Shown here: piece by piece, positions 33,066 to 43,282 of the stretch
Numbering within the stretch: position 1 is the stretch's first letter
Layout: the number at the start of each line of letters is the position of its first letter
NCBI GenBank assembly: GCA_051155755.1
Contig: DAXETY010000040.1
Coordinates: 1-64,000 of the forward strand
DNA from: DAXETY01 sp051155755
Lineage (GTDB): Bacteria; Desulfobacterota; Desulfobacteria; Desulfobacterales; SG8-13
DNA: 64,000 nucleotides
Direction of reading: 5' to 3'
Position numbers and translations under genes: made by a program
The notes under the pieces: model-generated
What the model was told of the DNA's origin: nothing
Databases searched by the model: none
The model's input: only the letters and a program-made list of their open reading frames with translations

Positions 33066-33574
33066 GGCGCTGTATTTTCACCGTCGAACTGAATGTAAAT
33101 CGGCTGGGTTTCCTGGCCCCAATTGCCCCGACGAGTATAACAGGCGATCTTGTAAGAGTAAAGAAACCCGGGCGTCAGGGTTTCGCGGTAGGATTGACGG
33201 TTCTGATCGGCAGAATCCAGCGGCAGGTCGGCGACGGCGACAAAAGGGGACGGACACCCCGGGCAGGCGTCTTCTCCGATGTTGCGGGCGGCTCGAAACA
33301 CCTTGCAACCCAGGATCGGCGCGCCCTGCTTGCCGGTGTCCGGAACCTGCCAGGAAAGCAGCAGGCGGTCGCCTTCCAGGGAATGCTGGACATCCGCCGG
33401 TGCCGGCGGACGATATTGCGGCGGCGGCACCGGCGGTTTTTTCATGCCGCAGCCGGCAACGGCGGCGATCAACAGACCCAGAATCAATATGTGGAAGGCC
33501 GCCGGTCCGACGCCCCCGTTCAAAGTCCCGGCGTCCGGTCTTCGGATGTCGATGGTTTTGCGATGCCCGATCAT
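33062..33574 (-). CDS. Small lipoprotein with fibronectin-like domain, argH-dapF intergenic type
   Basis: A 170-residue lipoprotein. A signal peptide ends in A-V-A-G-C, a lipobox, so lipidation at the Cys is expected; the G-C-G-M-K-K-P-P-V-P-P-P that follows resembles LptM/YifL-type small lipoproteins encoded before dapF. The remaining ~110 residues look like one fibronectin-III-like beta domain (L-L-L-S-W-Q-V-P, Y-R-E-T-L-T-P-G-F-L-Y-S-Y-K-I). It abuts the argH stop (TAAATG) and overlaps dapF by 4 bp. Role unknown; location is likely the outer membrane. Confidence 0.75.
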   Translation of the reverse strand: MIGHRKTIDIRRPDAGTLNGGVGPAAFHILILGLLIAAVAGCGMKKPPVPPPQYRPPAPADVQHSLEGDRLLLSWQVPDTGKQGAPILGCKVFRAARNIGEDACPGCPSPFVAVADLPLDSADQNRQSYRETLTPGFLYSYKIACYTRRGNWGQETQPIYIQFDGENTAP

Positions 33575-34954
<1,380 letters not shown>

Positions 34955-34976
34955 GCGAAGCCTCGTTCGAATCCGG

Positions 34977-36191
34977 TTAGGATGATTTACGGTCCTTGAG
35001 CATTTTCTGGATTCTGAGCCGCAGGGCGTTGAGCCGGATGAACCCCTCGGCGTCCTTCTGGCTGTAAACCTGGTCACTTTCAAAGGTGGCAAAATCTTCA
35101 CTGTACATCGACTGGTCCGACCGGCGACCCAGCACGCGGCAATTGCCCTTGTAAAGTTCCAGGCGCACGGTGCCGCTGACGTTTTTCTGGCTATCGTCGA
35201 TGAGGGTCTGCAGGACTTCCCGTTCCGGGGCAAACCAGAACCCGTTGTAGATCAGGGTGGCGTACTGCGGTACCAGCGAGTCGCGCAACCGCAGCACTTC
35301 ACGGTCGAGGGTAATCGACTCGATGGCCATGTGAGCAACGCGCAGGATCGTACCGCCGGGTGTCTCGTATACACCCCGGGATTTCATGCCGACAAATCGA
35401 TTTTCCACCAGATCCACCCGACCGATGCCGTGCCTGCCCCCCAGGCGGTTGAGTTCGGCCAGCAGTCGGCCCGCAGACAGCGCCTTGCGGTCGATCGCCA
35501 CCGGGTCGCGCTGCTTGAAATCGATCTCGATGGTCTCCGGCTCGTCCGGGGCCTGCCGCGGCGAAACGGTCAGTGTGAATATGTCTTCGGGCGGTGCCGC
35601 CCACGGGTCTTCCAGGATGCCGCCCTCGTAGCTGACGTGCAGCAAGTTGCCGTCGGTGCTGTAAGGCTTGGCGTGGGTGGTGGGCACCGGAATGCCGTGC
35701 CCGCGGGCGAATTCCATCAAAGCGGTGCGCGAATTCAGGTCCCACTCCCGCCAGGGGGCGATGATCCGAATGTGGGGATTCTGGGCCAGGTATCCCAGCT
35801 CGAAGCGGACCTGGTCGTTGCCTTTGCCGGTCGCCCCGTGGCTGACGGCTTCGGCGCCTTCGGCGGCGGCGATCTCCATCTGGCGCCTGGCGATCAGCGG
35901 CCGGGCCAGTGAGGTGCCCAGCAGGTATTGCCCTTCGTAGATGGCGTTGGCCCGATAGGCCGGAAAGACATAATCCCTTACAAATTCTTCCTTCAAATCC
36001 TCGATGTAGATCTTGGCCGCACCGGTGTTACGGGCATTGGTCTCGATTTTGGAGAAATCTTCCCGCTGTCCGATGTCGGCCGAAAAGGTGATCACTTCAC
36101 AGCGGTAAGTTTCAACCAGCCATTTCAAGATGACCGAGGTGTCGAGCCCACCGGAATACGCCAGCACCACTTTATTCACCTGATCCGTCAA
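34977..36191 (-). CDS. argG: Argininosuccinate synthase
   Basis: An enzyme of 404 residues that joins citrulline and aspartate with ATP to form argininosuccinate. The N-terminal P-loop-like V-L-A-Y-S-G-G-L-D-T-S-V-I is present, as are G-A-T-G-K-G-N-D-Q-V-R-F-E and P-Y-S-T-D-G-N-L-L-H. Full family length. It follows argD across a gap taken up by a 7-base repeat array. Confidence 0.97.
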   Translation of the reverse strand: MTDQVNKVVLAYSGGLDTSVILKWLVETYRCEVITFSADIGQREDFSKIETNARNTGAAKIYIEDLKEEFVRDYVFPAYRANAIYEGQYLLGTSLARPLIARRQMEIAAAEGAEAVSHGATGKGNDQVRFELGYLAQNPHIRIIAPWREWDLNSRTALMEFARGHGIPVPTTHAKPYSTDGNLLHVSYEGGILEDPWAAPPEDIFTLTVSPRQAPDEPETIEIDFKQRDPVAIDRKALSAGRLLAELNRLGGRHGIGRVDLVENRFVGMKSRGVYETPGGTILRVAHMAIESITLDREVLRLRDSLVPQYATLIYNGFWFAPEREVLQTLIDDSQKNVSGTVRLELYKGNCRVLGRRSDQSMYSEDFATFESDQVYSQKDAEGFIRLNALRLRIQKMLKDRKSS

Positions 36192-36253
36192 TGTCGTCTC
36201 CTCTTCATAAATCGTTTGCCCGTTCGTCCGTTGGCCGGATGCCCTTTGCCCTG

Positions 36254-36423
36254 GCTATGAGCTATGAACTACGAGCTATGAGCTATGAGCTATGAGCTAA
36301 AATCTATGAACTATGAGCTATGAACTATGAGCTATGCCCTTTGCCCTATGCCCTTCGCCCTATGCCCTATGCCCTGTGCCCTTGCTATGAGCTATGAACT
36401 ATGAGCTATGAGCTATGAGCTAG
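36254..36423. repeat. Tandem 7-base repeat array, CTATGAG / CTATGCC type
   Basis: About two dozen 7-base units in a row. The first block is CTATGAG and CTATGAA, the middle block switches to CTATGCC, CTTTGCC and CTTCGCC, and the last block returns to CTATGAG. Two short slips (AAAT near 36299, CTTG near 36381) break the register. It fills the argD-argG gap and runs into argD: that gene's stop codon and its last few codons (A-H-S-S) are made of repeat units. Confidence 0.95.
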
Positions 36424-37617
36424 GGCAGTCAACAGCCCGTCCAGGCAATCGACCAGGGCATCGATTGGATCCTCCGTCACGATCAGCGGAGGGGCAAATC
36501 GCAGCACGTTGTCCTGAATGCAGTTGATCAAAAAGCCCTGCTCCAGACAGGCATGGACCAGCGGTTGCCCCGCGCCTTCGAGTTCGAGGCCCAGCAGCAG
36601 GCCGCGGCCGCGCACCGACCGGATGAATGGATGGCGGGTCTGCAGGGACCGCAACTTTTCCTGAAAATAATCGCCCATGCGGCGGCAGTTTTCCAGCAAA
36701 TCGCCGTTTAGGAGCAGGCGCAGGACTTCGCGGCAAGCGGCCGTCACCAGCGGTGTGCCGCCGAAGGTGCTGGCATGGGCGCCGGCGTCGAAAGCGGCGG
36801 CAACCGATTCGCGGGCCAGCATCGCACCGATGGGAAGCCCGTTGGCCAGCGCCTTGGCCAGGGTCATGATGTCGGGTTCGACCCCGAAGCCCTGGTAGGC
36901 GAACAGGGTGCCGGTGCGGCCCATGCCGGTTTGGATTTCGTCGAAAATCAGCAGCGTGCCCGTTTCATCACACAGTCTGCGTACGCCCTGAAGGTATTCG
37001 GGCTCCGGGCAGCGAACCCCGCCTTCACCCTGGATCGGCTCCAGCAGCACCGCTCCGGTATGGGGCCCGACAGCGTTTTGCAGGGCCTCCAGATCGCCGA
37101 ACGGCACAAAGGCAAAGCCTTCCAGAACCGGATCGTAGCCTTTGCGGATTTTTTCCTGCCCGGTGGCCGAGAGGGTCCCCAGAGTCCGGCCGTGAAAGGA
37201 CTGTTCCATGGCCACGATCCGGAACCGCTCCGGCTGGCCGCGATCATAAAAATACTTGCGGGCCAGCTTGATTGCCGCCTCGTTGGCTTCCGCGCCGCTG
37301 TTGCAGAAAAACACGCGGTCGGCGAAACTGTGATCCACCAGCATCCGGGCGACTTCCACCTGGGGAACGGTGTAAAACAGGTTGGAAACATGGACCAGTC
37401 GGTGGGCCTGTTCGGCCACCGCATCGGCCACAGCCGGGTGGGCATGGCCCAGATTGCAAACGGCAATTCCGGCGATAAAATCCGTGTAGGCCTTTCCCTC
37501 GACGTCCCAGACCGTACAGCCGTCCCCGCGGGTCAATACCACCGGCAAGCGTTTGTAGGTGGCCGCGATGACCCGATCGGCCTGTTCCACGATTTCGACC
37601 GCGTTTTCCATGTTCAT
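36406..37617 (-). CDS. argD: Acetylornithine aminotransferase
   Basis: A PLP enzyme of 403 residues in arginine synthesis (N-acetylglutamate semialdehyde to N-acetylornithine). It shows F-C-N-S-G-A-E-A-N-E-A-A-I-K, F-D-E-I-Q-T-G-M-G-R-T-G and the PLP lysine in T-L-A-K-A-L-A-N-G. I chose the ATG at 37617 (M-N-M-E-N); the longer frame to 37791 adds 58 unlike-family residues. The last residues A-H-S-S are encoded by the 7-base repeat array, so the native stop has apparently been replaced. It lies 189 bp after argB. Confidence 0.95.
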   Translation of the reverse strand: MNMENAVEIVEQADRVIAATYKRLPVVLTRGDGCTVWDVEGKAYTDFIAGIAVCNLGHAHPAVADAVAEQAHRLVHVSNLFYTVPQVEVARMLVDHSFADRVFFCNSGAEANEAAIKLARKYFYDRGQPERFRIVAMEQSFHGRTLGTLSATGQEKIRKGYDPVLEGFAFVPFGDLEALQNAVGPHTGAVLLEPIQGEGGVRCPEPEYLQGVRRLCDETGTLLIFDEIQTGMGRTGTLFAYQGFGVEPDIMTLAKALANGLPIGAMLARESVAAAFDAGAHASTFGGTPLVTAACREVLRLLLNGDLLENCRRMGDYFQEKLRSLQTRHPFIRSVRGRGLLLGLELEGAGQPLVHACLEQGFLINCIQDNVLRFAPPLIVTEDPIDALVDCLDGLLTALAHSS

Positions 37618-37806
37618 TGCAGGGTCTTTCTTTTCACTTCGCTTTTTGGTGACCACACTCCCCTGGATCCCGGTTCGCGTCTCGCTGCGCGGGACTTGCC
37701 CGGCATGACGAAGTGCGCCACAACCTGCTCCACGGGAATGACAACCTGGTTTAAGTTCCACAGGAGTTCCCCCCGGAGTCTGGTTCCGCAAGCCTTCGCG
37801 GGGAGT

Positions 37807-38682
37807 TCAGGTTGTCACCTCGGTGCCGATGCCCCGGTCGGTAAAAAGCTCCAGCAGCAGGGCGTGGCGCTTTTTGCCGTTGATGATCGGGACCTTTTCA
37901 ACACCCTGCTGCAGTGCATCCAGCGCGCACTCGATTTTCGGCACCATGCCGCCGGTAATCGCCGCTTCCTTGACCATGCGGCGGATGGTGCCGGCATCGA
38001 TCGATGAAATCAGAAGCCCGTCGCTGTCCAGGACCCCGTCCACATCGGTCAGAAAGATCAGGCGGCCGGCTGAAAGTGCGATGGCCACCTTGCAGGCGAC
38101 CAGATCGGCGTTGATATTGTAGGTTTCTCCGTTTTCCCCCACCCCCACCGGCGCGATGATCGGGATAAAGCCGCGTTGGACCAGGGTGTGGATCACCTCC
38201 GGGTTGATGGCGGTGACCTGGCCGACGTGGCCGGGATCGATGATTTCCGGCGGCGTGTTTTCGTTGTCCTGAAATACGATCTGAAGCTTGCGGGCCTGAA
38301 TGAGACCGCCGTCTTTGCCCGAGAGGCCCACCGCTTTGCCGCCCTGCCGGTTGATCTGGGCCACGATGGCCTTGTTGACCTTGCCGCCGAGTACCATTTC
38401 CACCACGTCCATGGTCGGCGTATCGGTCATGCGCATCCCGCGGACGAACTTGGACTGAATGCCCATCTGCTTGAGGACGTCGTTGATCTGCGGTCCGCCG
38501 CCGTGCACCACGACCGGATTGAGACCGATGAATTTCAACAGCGTGATGTCCCGGGCGAAGTCTTCCTTGAGCTGCTCGTCCACCATGGCGTGTCCACCGT
38601 ACTTGATCACGATGGTCATGCCGTAAAACCGGCGAATATACGGCAGGGCTTCAATAAGGATTTCGGCAACGTGTTCGTTCAT
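37807..38682 (-). CDS. argB: Acetylglutamate kinase
   Basis: An enzyme of 291 residues that phosphorylates N-acetylglutamate, the second and often regulated step of arginine synthesis. Clear motifs: V-I-K-Y-G-G-H-A-M (phosphate loop), V-V-V-H-G-G-G-P-Q-I, and F-L-T-D-V-D-G-V-L. The N-terminal extension M-N-E-H-V-A-E-I-L-I-E-A-L-P-Y-I resembles the helix of arginine-sensitive hexameric enzymes, so feedback inhibition is likely. A 7-base array begins 11 bp upstream of its start codon. Confidence 0.96.
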   Translation of the reverse strand: MNEHVAEILIEALPYIRRFYGMTIVIKYGGHAMVDEQLKEDFARDITLLKFIGLNPVVVHGGGPQINDVLKQMGIQSKFVRGMRMTDTPTMDVVEMVLGGKVNKAIVAQINRQGGKAVGLSGKDGGLIQARKLQIVFQDNENTPPEIIDPGHVGQVTAINPEVIHTLVQRGFIPIIAPVGVGENGETYNINADLVACKVAIALSAGRLIFLTDVDGVLDSDGLLISSIDAGTIRRMVKEAAITGGMVPKIECALDALQQGVEKVPIINGKKRHALLLELFTDRGIGTEVTT

Positions 38683-38692
38683 CGTTTATCGC

Positions 38693-38765
38693 TCATAGGT
38701 CATAGCTCATAGCTCATAGCTGATAGCTCATAGCTCATAGCTGATAGCTGATAGGGCATAGGATA
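38693..38765. repeat. Tandem 7-base repeat array, CATAGCT type
   Basis: About nine units of CATAGCT and GATAGCT. The unit is the reverse complement of the AGCTATG unit in the argD-argG array, so the two arrays lie in opposite orientation on either side of argD-argB. It covers the argB upstream region, where a promoter or ribosome-binding site would be expected. Confidence 0.9.
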
Positions 38766-38823
38766 AAAAAGCAACGCAATTAAAATGTCAACGGAAAATA
38801 CAAGTGACACCGATCTTCATCGG

Positions 38824-38940
38824 CCAACCCGGAACCCTCAACCCGATTCACCAATTGAACCAATAAAACCAATCGAACCAATGAAACCGGTTTTTGCGCC
38901 GTTTCGCCCTGAACCCGCAACCCGGAACCCGCAACCCGCA
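38824..38940. repeat. Compound 7- and 9-base repeat array next to hslU
   Basis: Units AACCCGG, AACCCTC and AACCCGA (7 bases) are followed at 38851-38888 by four 9-base units of the form CCAATNGAA, then at 38911-38940 by CAACCCG and GAACCCG units of 7 bases. The last unit ends 1 base before the hslU stop codon. The CCCGCAA type matches the array next to the DUF523-DUF1722 gene. Confidence 0.85.
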
Positions 38941-38941
38941 G

Positions 38942-40312
38942 CTACAAAATATACCGGCTCAAGTCCTCGTCTTCCTTGATGCGACTCAATTTGTTCTGGA
39001 CGTATTGCGCGTCGATGAAAACCTGTTTTTCACTCATGTCCGGCGCCGAAAACAAAATTTCTTCCAGCAGGCATTCCATCATCGTGTGCAGTCGGCGGGC
39101 GCCGATATTTTCCGTATTGGTGTTGACTTCTTCGGCGATGGCGGCAATCTCGCGGACGGCCTCGTCCTGGAAAACCAGTTCCAGTCCTTCGGTTTTCAGC
39201 AGCTCGCGATACTGCAGCAGCAGCGCGTTTTTGGGTTCGGTCAGGATGCGGTAAAATTCCTTTTTCCCCAGTGAATCGAGTTCCACGCGGATCGGAAAGC
39301 GCCCCTGCAGCTCGGGCACCAGGTCGGAGGGTTTCACGGTGTGAAAAGCCCCGGAAGCGATAAAAAGGACGTGATCGGTTCGCACCGCTCCGTACTTGGT
39401 GGTCACCGTGCTGCCTTCGACGATCGGCAGCAGGTCGCGCTGCACGCCCTCCCGGGAGACGTCCGGCCCGTGGCCGCCGTTGCGGCCGGCGATTTTGTCG
39501 ATTTCGTCCAGAAAAATGATCCCGGACTGTTCCACTTTTTCGATGGCATGCTTGACCACCTGGTCCATGTCGATGAGCCCCTGGGCCTCTTCCTGGGCCA
39601 GCAGATCAAGCGCTTCGGGCACCTTGGCCTTGCGGCGCTTGGTGCTTTTCGGCAGCAGGCCGCCGAGCATATCGCGGAAATTGATGCCCATCTCTTCCAT
39701 GCCGGCGTTGGAAAAAATTTCCACCATGGGACTGGAACGGTCGGCGACGTCCAGATCCACGTAGCGATCATCGAGTTTGCCTTCACGCAGCATGCGCCGC
39801 AGTTTTTCCCGGGTGTTGGCACCGCTCTGGGCCGACTCACCGGAAGTGTCGAAACCGACGCTGTCCGGCGGCCTTGAGCCGGGAGCCGCCCCGCCGCCGC
39901 GCGGCAGCAGCAGGTCGAGGAGTCGTTCTTCGGCATTGCGCCGCGCTTTTTCCTGCACGCGCTCGTTTTCATTGGCTTTGCCGGCGGTTACGGTGATCTC
40001 CAGCAGGTCGCGCACCATCGATTCAACATCTCTGCCCACGTAGCCGACCTCGGTAAATTTGGAAGCCTCCACCTTGATGAAGGGCGAGTCGGTCAGCTGC
40101 GACAACCGCCGCGAAATCTCGGTCTTGCCCACGCCGGTGGGACCGATCAGAATGATGTTTTTGGGCGCAATTTCATCGCGCAGATCTTCGGGTACGTGCT
40201 GCCGTCGCCAGCGATTGCGCAGGGCGATCGCAACCGAGCGCTTGGCCCGATCCTGCCCGATGATGTATTTGTCGAGCTCGGTGACGATCTCGTGCGGTTT
40301 TAAATTCTTCAT
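38942..40312 (-). CDS. hslU: HslU, ATPase subunit of the HslVU protease
   Basis: A AAA+ unfoldase of 456 residues that feeds proteins to HslV. The start M-K-N-L-K-P-H-E-I-V-T-E-L-D-K-Y-I-I-G-Q is the usual one; Walker A is G-P-T-G-V-G-K-T and Walker B I-I-F-L-D-E-I-D. The family-specific C-terminus ends I-L, fitting HslU, whose last residues dock into HslV. The ATG at 40312 fits the family; an in-frame ATG at 40357 with its own AGGA would add 15 residues and is possible. Normally within a few bases of hslV, here it is 295 bp away because a MITE lies between. Confidence 0.96.
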   Translation of the reverse strand: MKNLKPHEIVTELDKYIIGQDRAKRSVAIALRNRWRRQHVPEDLRDEIAPKNIILIGPTGVGKTEISRRLSQLTDSPFIKVEASKFTEVGYVGRDVESMVRDLLEITVTAGKANENERVQEKARRNAEERLLDLLLPRGGGAAPGSRPPDSVGFDTSGESAQSGANTREKLRRMLREGKLDDRYVDLDVADRSSPMVEIFSNAGMEEMGINFRDMLGGLLPKSTKRRKAKVPEALDLLAQEEAQGLIDMDQVVKHAIEKVEQSGIIFLDEIDKIAGRNGGHGPDVSREGVQRDLLPIVEGSTVTTKYGAVRTDHVLFIASGAFHTVKPSDLVPELQGRFPIRVELDSLGKKEFYRILTEPKNALLLQYRELLKTEGLELVFQDEAVREIAAIAEEVNTNTENIGARRLHTMMECLLEEILFSAPDMSEKQVFIDAQYVQNKLSRIKEDEDLSRYIL

Positions 40313-40421
40313 TTTTTCCTGGAGCTTTTTTTGCCAGAAAGATCTTTCGATTTCCATGATTTCCTACCCGTTTGAATCCCGCCCGGATGATTCCGGATTC
40401 TTTTTCCTCATCGTCAGAATT

Positions 40422-40569
40422 TGATGAAGTCGTAAAAAGTCCCACTATATTCAAAACTGTCATTCCCGCGAAGGCGGGAATCTCGAGATCATAGTTATTA
40501 CATTCTGTAAAACTCGAGAGCTCCGCGGGGATGACACACTGCTGGATCGGACTTTTTACGATTCCATCA
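40422..40569. mobile_element. MITE-like element, copy 1 (between hslV and hslU)
   Basis: A 148-bp non-coding element with 21-bp terminal inverted repeats that differ at 2 positions, ending TGATGAAGTCGTAAAAAGTC. Inside are short inverted repeats (ATTCCCGC...GCGGGAAT). It is flanked on both sides by the direct repeat GAATT (40417-40421 and 40570-40574), the expected target duplication. Copies 2 and 3 are at 51980 and 60729. No transposase in this window. Confidence 0.88.
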
Positions 40570-40607
40570 GAATTTCAACATGCTGAATTTTTGAGTTCTT
40601 CAGTATG

Positions 40608-41141
40608 TCAGAGCTCCTCGACGGTCAACACCTCGTTGGTGTAGATACACAAAGCCGCCGTGATTTTCATTGCCGCTTCGACCACCCGGCGGGCGTCGAG
40701 TTCGGTGAACTGCACCAGCGCCCGGGCCGCAGCCTGGGCTGCCACGCCGCCGGAACCGATCCCGATGATGCCGTCGTCGGGCTCAATCACATCGCCGTTG
40801 CCGGAAATCAGGTACATGTTGGTTTCGTCCACGGCGATCATCACCGCTTCCAGGCGCCGCAGCAACTTGTCGGTGCGCCAGTCCCGGGCCAGTTCCACGG
40901 CACTGCGGGTCAGATTGCCGTTGTAACGCTCCAGCTTGGCTTCCAACCGCTCGGAAAGATTGAGTGCGTCGGCCGCGCCGCCGGCAAATCCAACGATGAT
41001 CCGGTCGTTGTAGATACGCCGCACTTTATGGGCGCGGTGCTTGATGACCGAATCCTGCAGCGTCACCTGTCCGTCGCCGGCGACGGCCACCTTGCCGTTG
41101 TTGCGGACTGCGAGGATCGTGGTTGCGTGGTATTGCTTCAT
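40608..41141 (-). CDS. hslV: HslV, peptidase subunit of the HslVU protease
   Basis: A 177-residue N-terminal-nucleophile hydrolase. The catalytic threonine is T7 in H-A-T-T-I-L, exposed after removal of the first six residues. A-G-D-G-Q-V-T, K-V-R-R-I-Y and G-F-A-G-G-A-A-D-A are family blocks. It lies 54 bp after xerC. The order xerC-hslV-hslU is ancient and shared with Bacillus (codV-clpQ-clpY). A MITE now interrupts the path to hslU. Confidence 0.96.
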   Translation of the reverse strand: MKQYHATTILAVRNNGKVAVAGDGQVTLQDSVIKHRAHKVRRIYNDRIIVGFAGGAADALNLSERLEAKLERYNGNLTRSAVELARDWRTDKLLRRLEAVMIAVDETNMYLISGNGDVIEPDDGIIGIGSGGVAAQAAARALVQFTELDARRVVEAAMKITAALCIYTNEVLTVEEL

Positions 41142-41195
41142 TTTTCAAATCACCATTGCCGGATGAAAAGGTTTCGAAATTGGGACGGATCGGAG

Positions 41196-42125
41196 CTACT
41201 TCCGGGGATGCGCCTTGTCGTAAGTCTGCATCAACCGGTCGGTGCTTACGTGGGTGTATTTTTGCGTGGTCGAAAGACTCTGATGACCTAGCAACTCCTG
41301 GACCACCCGCAAATCGGCTCCGGCATCCAGCATGTGGGTGGCAAAGGTGTGTCGCAGCACGTGCGGGGAGATCGGCACCTGAAGGCTGCAGGCGGTTACG
41401 ATGCGATCGAGGGCGCGGGCCATGGATCGTGCGCTGAGTCTTTCGAAAAATTTGTTCAAAAACAGCGGCCGATCCTCCACCATCCGAACGCCCTTTTCGA
41501 TTTCCAGCCGGCTGCGGTAGGCACGCACCGCTTCCAGCGCTTTGCGGCCGATGGGCACGATTCGCTCCTTGCTGCCTTTGCCCAGCACCCGCACCAGGCC
41601 GGCTTCGAAGTCCACGTCGCCGACATCCAGCCCGGAAGCCTCCGATACCCGCAGGCCGCTGGAGTATATGGTCTCGAAAATGGCACGGTCGCGCTGGCTC
41701 TGCAGGGAATTTACCGGTATGGAATCCAACAGGCGAAATACCTCGTCCACGTTCAGATATTGCGGTACCGGATGCTCCTGTTTCGGGGTCAAGACCGCTT
41801 CGGCCGGATTCTTTTCGATCACGCCCTGTTTGACCAGATAGCGCAAGAACATTCGAACGGCCGACAGCTTGCGCGCGATGGTGGACTTTTTGTTGCGATC
41901 GTGCAGATTCCCCAGATACCGGCGAATGGCCAGATTGTCCCAGAGCTCCGGGGCGGAACGGTCTCTGTCACCGTCGGCAGCGGCCGCGTGATCCCGGACC
42001 ACAAACGCGACAAATTCTCGTAGATCGTTCCGATACGCCCGGCAGGTGTTCTCGGCATAGCCCTTCTCAACCGCCAGCAGCTCGATGAACCCATCGACCA
42101 GTATTTCCAGTGCGCCGGAATTCAT
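41196..42125 (-). CDS. xerC: Tyrosine recombinase XerC/XerD
   Basis: A 309-residue site-specific recombinase that resolves chromosome dimers at dif. An N-terminal SAM-like core-binding domain (G-Y-A-E-N-T-C-R-A-Y) is followed by the catalytic domain with Arg in G-L-R-V-S-E, Lys in G-K-G-S-K-E-R, H-x-x-R in H-V-L-R-H-T-F-A-T-H, and the nucleophile Tyr in T-Q-K-Y-T-H-V-S. I chose the ATG at 42125 (M-N-S-G-A-L-E-I-L-V-D-G-F); a longer frame to 42230 adds residues unlike the family. Naming it XerC rather than XerD rests on the hslVU context. Confidence 0.92.
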   Translation of the reverse strand: MNSGALEILVDGFIELLAVEKGYAENTCRAYRNDLREFVAFVVRDHAAAADGDRDRSAPELWDNLAIRRYLGNLHDRNKKSTIARKLSAVRMFLRYLVKQGVIEKNPAEAVLTPKQEHPVPQYLNVDEVFRLLDSIPVNSLQSQRDRAIFETIYSSGLRVSEASGLDVGDVDFEAGLVRVLGKGSKERIVPIGRKALEAVRAYRSRLEIEKGVRMVEDRPLFLNKFFERLSARSMARALDRIVTACSLQVPISPHVLRHTFATHMLDAGADLRVVQELLGHQSLSTTQKYTHVSTDRLMQTYDKAHPRK

Positions 42126-42270
42126 GGTTGTTTTCAAACACCTTCCTGAACCAACTTTGCCCGCAAGCCCGGCGGGACCTTTTCGGAGTTCCCTCTGTAG
42201 GCCGGAATTACACAGAGGAGCGAAAGCCAAGGGGGCGATTGACCGGATCAGCGGTCAAACGGACGATCGG

Positions 42271-42885
42271 TCAGAAATCGATCAGGTTTTTCAACTCCAG
42301 CCAGTTGGAAACCTCCGCGAAGGGGTGATGCTGGCGATTCCAAGGCTGGCGGTAGACCACCGGTTCGATACCGGCCGCTTTCACCTGATAGCAGGTTTCC
42401 AGCCGGTCCTCGACGAAATGCCGAATCCCGTTTCCCAACAGTACGTCGGTCTTGTCTTCGAAGGTCCCGGTGGCGATCACTTGAACCTGGTCGGGGGCAA
42501 CCGCGAGCAGCTCTTCGATCCAGGCCAAAATTGTCTCGGAAGTGGGCCGCGCGGTGACAAACAGCAACGGGCGGCGATAATCCGCCAGGGAGGCCAGGAC
42601 CTCGGCGGCGCCATCCATCGGTTTGAGCGGTTGCCGGAAGTCTCCCCGCATGATGCGCATCAGAATCTGTGTAATGACGTCCGGCTCGATTTGCAGGCAC
42701 CGCTCCAGGGAGTACTCGGTGATCTGCTCTACCGAAATGCCGTTGATGCCGTAGTCCTCCCGGGCGATGTCGATAAACAGCGCCATCGTGTCGGCGATCA
42801 CTCCATCGATGTCGAAGGCCACCGATCGAGGGTCGATCCGGCCCGGCAGCTCCGAATCCGATCCGTTGACGAGCAGTTCGACCAT
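42271..42885 (-). CDS. HAD-superfamily hydrolase, 5'-nucleotidase-like
   Basis: A 204-residue phosphatase-type protein. The HAD nucleophile motif is A-F-D-I-D-G-V-I-A-D near residue 23 (both Asp present), motif II is F-V-T-A-R-P, and V-E-D-R near residue 165 gives the acidic motif. The D-x-D-G-V-x-A-D form resembles NT5C-like nucleotidases. Substrate unknown. Its ATG abuts the TGA of the small upstream gene, so translation is coupled. Confidence 0.82.
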   Translation of the reverse strand: MVELLVNGSDSELPGRIDPRSVAFDIDGVIADTMALFIDIAREDYGINGISVEQITEYSLERCLQIEPDVITQILMRIMRGDFRQPLKPMDGAAEVLASLADYRRPLLFVTARPTSETILAWIEELLAVAPDQVQVIATGTFEDKTDVLLGNGIRHFVEDRLETCYQVKAAGIEPVVYRQPWNRQHHPFAEVSNWLELKNLIDF

Positions 42886-43212
42886 TCAGGCAACCCGTCG
42901 CGTCTGCTTCTTGAGACGGGAGATCTTGCGCCGGTAAACGGCGGCTTTATCCTTTTCGTTTGCTTCCAGCGCCGCCTGGCGCTGAACTTTCAAGTCCTTG
43001 ATCTGTTTTTTGATCTCGCGGACTTTGCGGCTGGACTTCTTTTTACCGGTGTCGACAATGCCGCGGGCTTCCTTGACGGCGGAAACCAGTTCGTTTTTAT
43101 TCATGCCGTGCGCACCGACGATTTCGGGAATCTCCTTGGCGACTTCTCGCAATTCGGTGGCCGTCATTTTCTCGAGGGGTTTTTCCTTTTGCACTTTTTC
43201 TTTTTTCGCCAT
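42886..43212 (-). CDS. Small basic Rho-N-domain-like protein
   Basis: A 108-residue lysine-rich protein. Residues 14-55 (L-E-K-M-T-A-T-E-L-R-E-V-A-K-E-I, G-M-N-K-N-E-L-V-S-A-V) match the helix-extended-loop-helix of the Rho termination factor N-terminal/SAP-like domain, a nucleic-acid-binding motif. The rest is a highly charged helix (K-K-Q-I-K-D-L-K-V-Q-R-Q-A-A). The ATG at 43212 (M-A-K-K-E-K) is preferred over 43239. Probably RNA- or DNA-binding. A terminator hairpin lies about 40 bp upstream. Confidence 0.72.
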   Translation of the reverse strand: MAKKEKVQKEKPLEKMTATELREVAKEIPEIVGAHGMNKNELVSAVKEARGIVDTGKKKSSRKVREIKKQIKDLKVQRQAALEANEKDKAAVYRRKISRLKKQTRRVA

Positions 43213-43252
43213 GGATGTTCGACTGCCTCCTTTCGACAATTTTCGAAAAACA

Positions 43253-43282
43253 CCAGCGGAGGTGCACCCGAACCTCCGCTGG
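43253..43282 (-). terminator. Rho-independent terminator (minus strand)
   Basis: A perfect 11-bp stem, CCAGCGGAGGT at 43253-43263 with its complement at 43272-43282, and an 8-base loop. On the minus strand it is followed by TGTTTTTCG. It separates the slipin-NfeD unit from the small Rho-N-like gene and could also work as an attenuator for the latter. Confidence 0.78.

Noticed and set aside
36254..38940. 7-base and 9-base arrays considered as CRISPR
   Set aside because: Units are contiguous, without spacers, and far shorter than CRISPR repeats; no cas genes are present.
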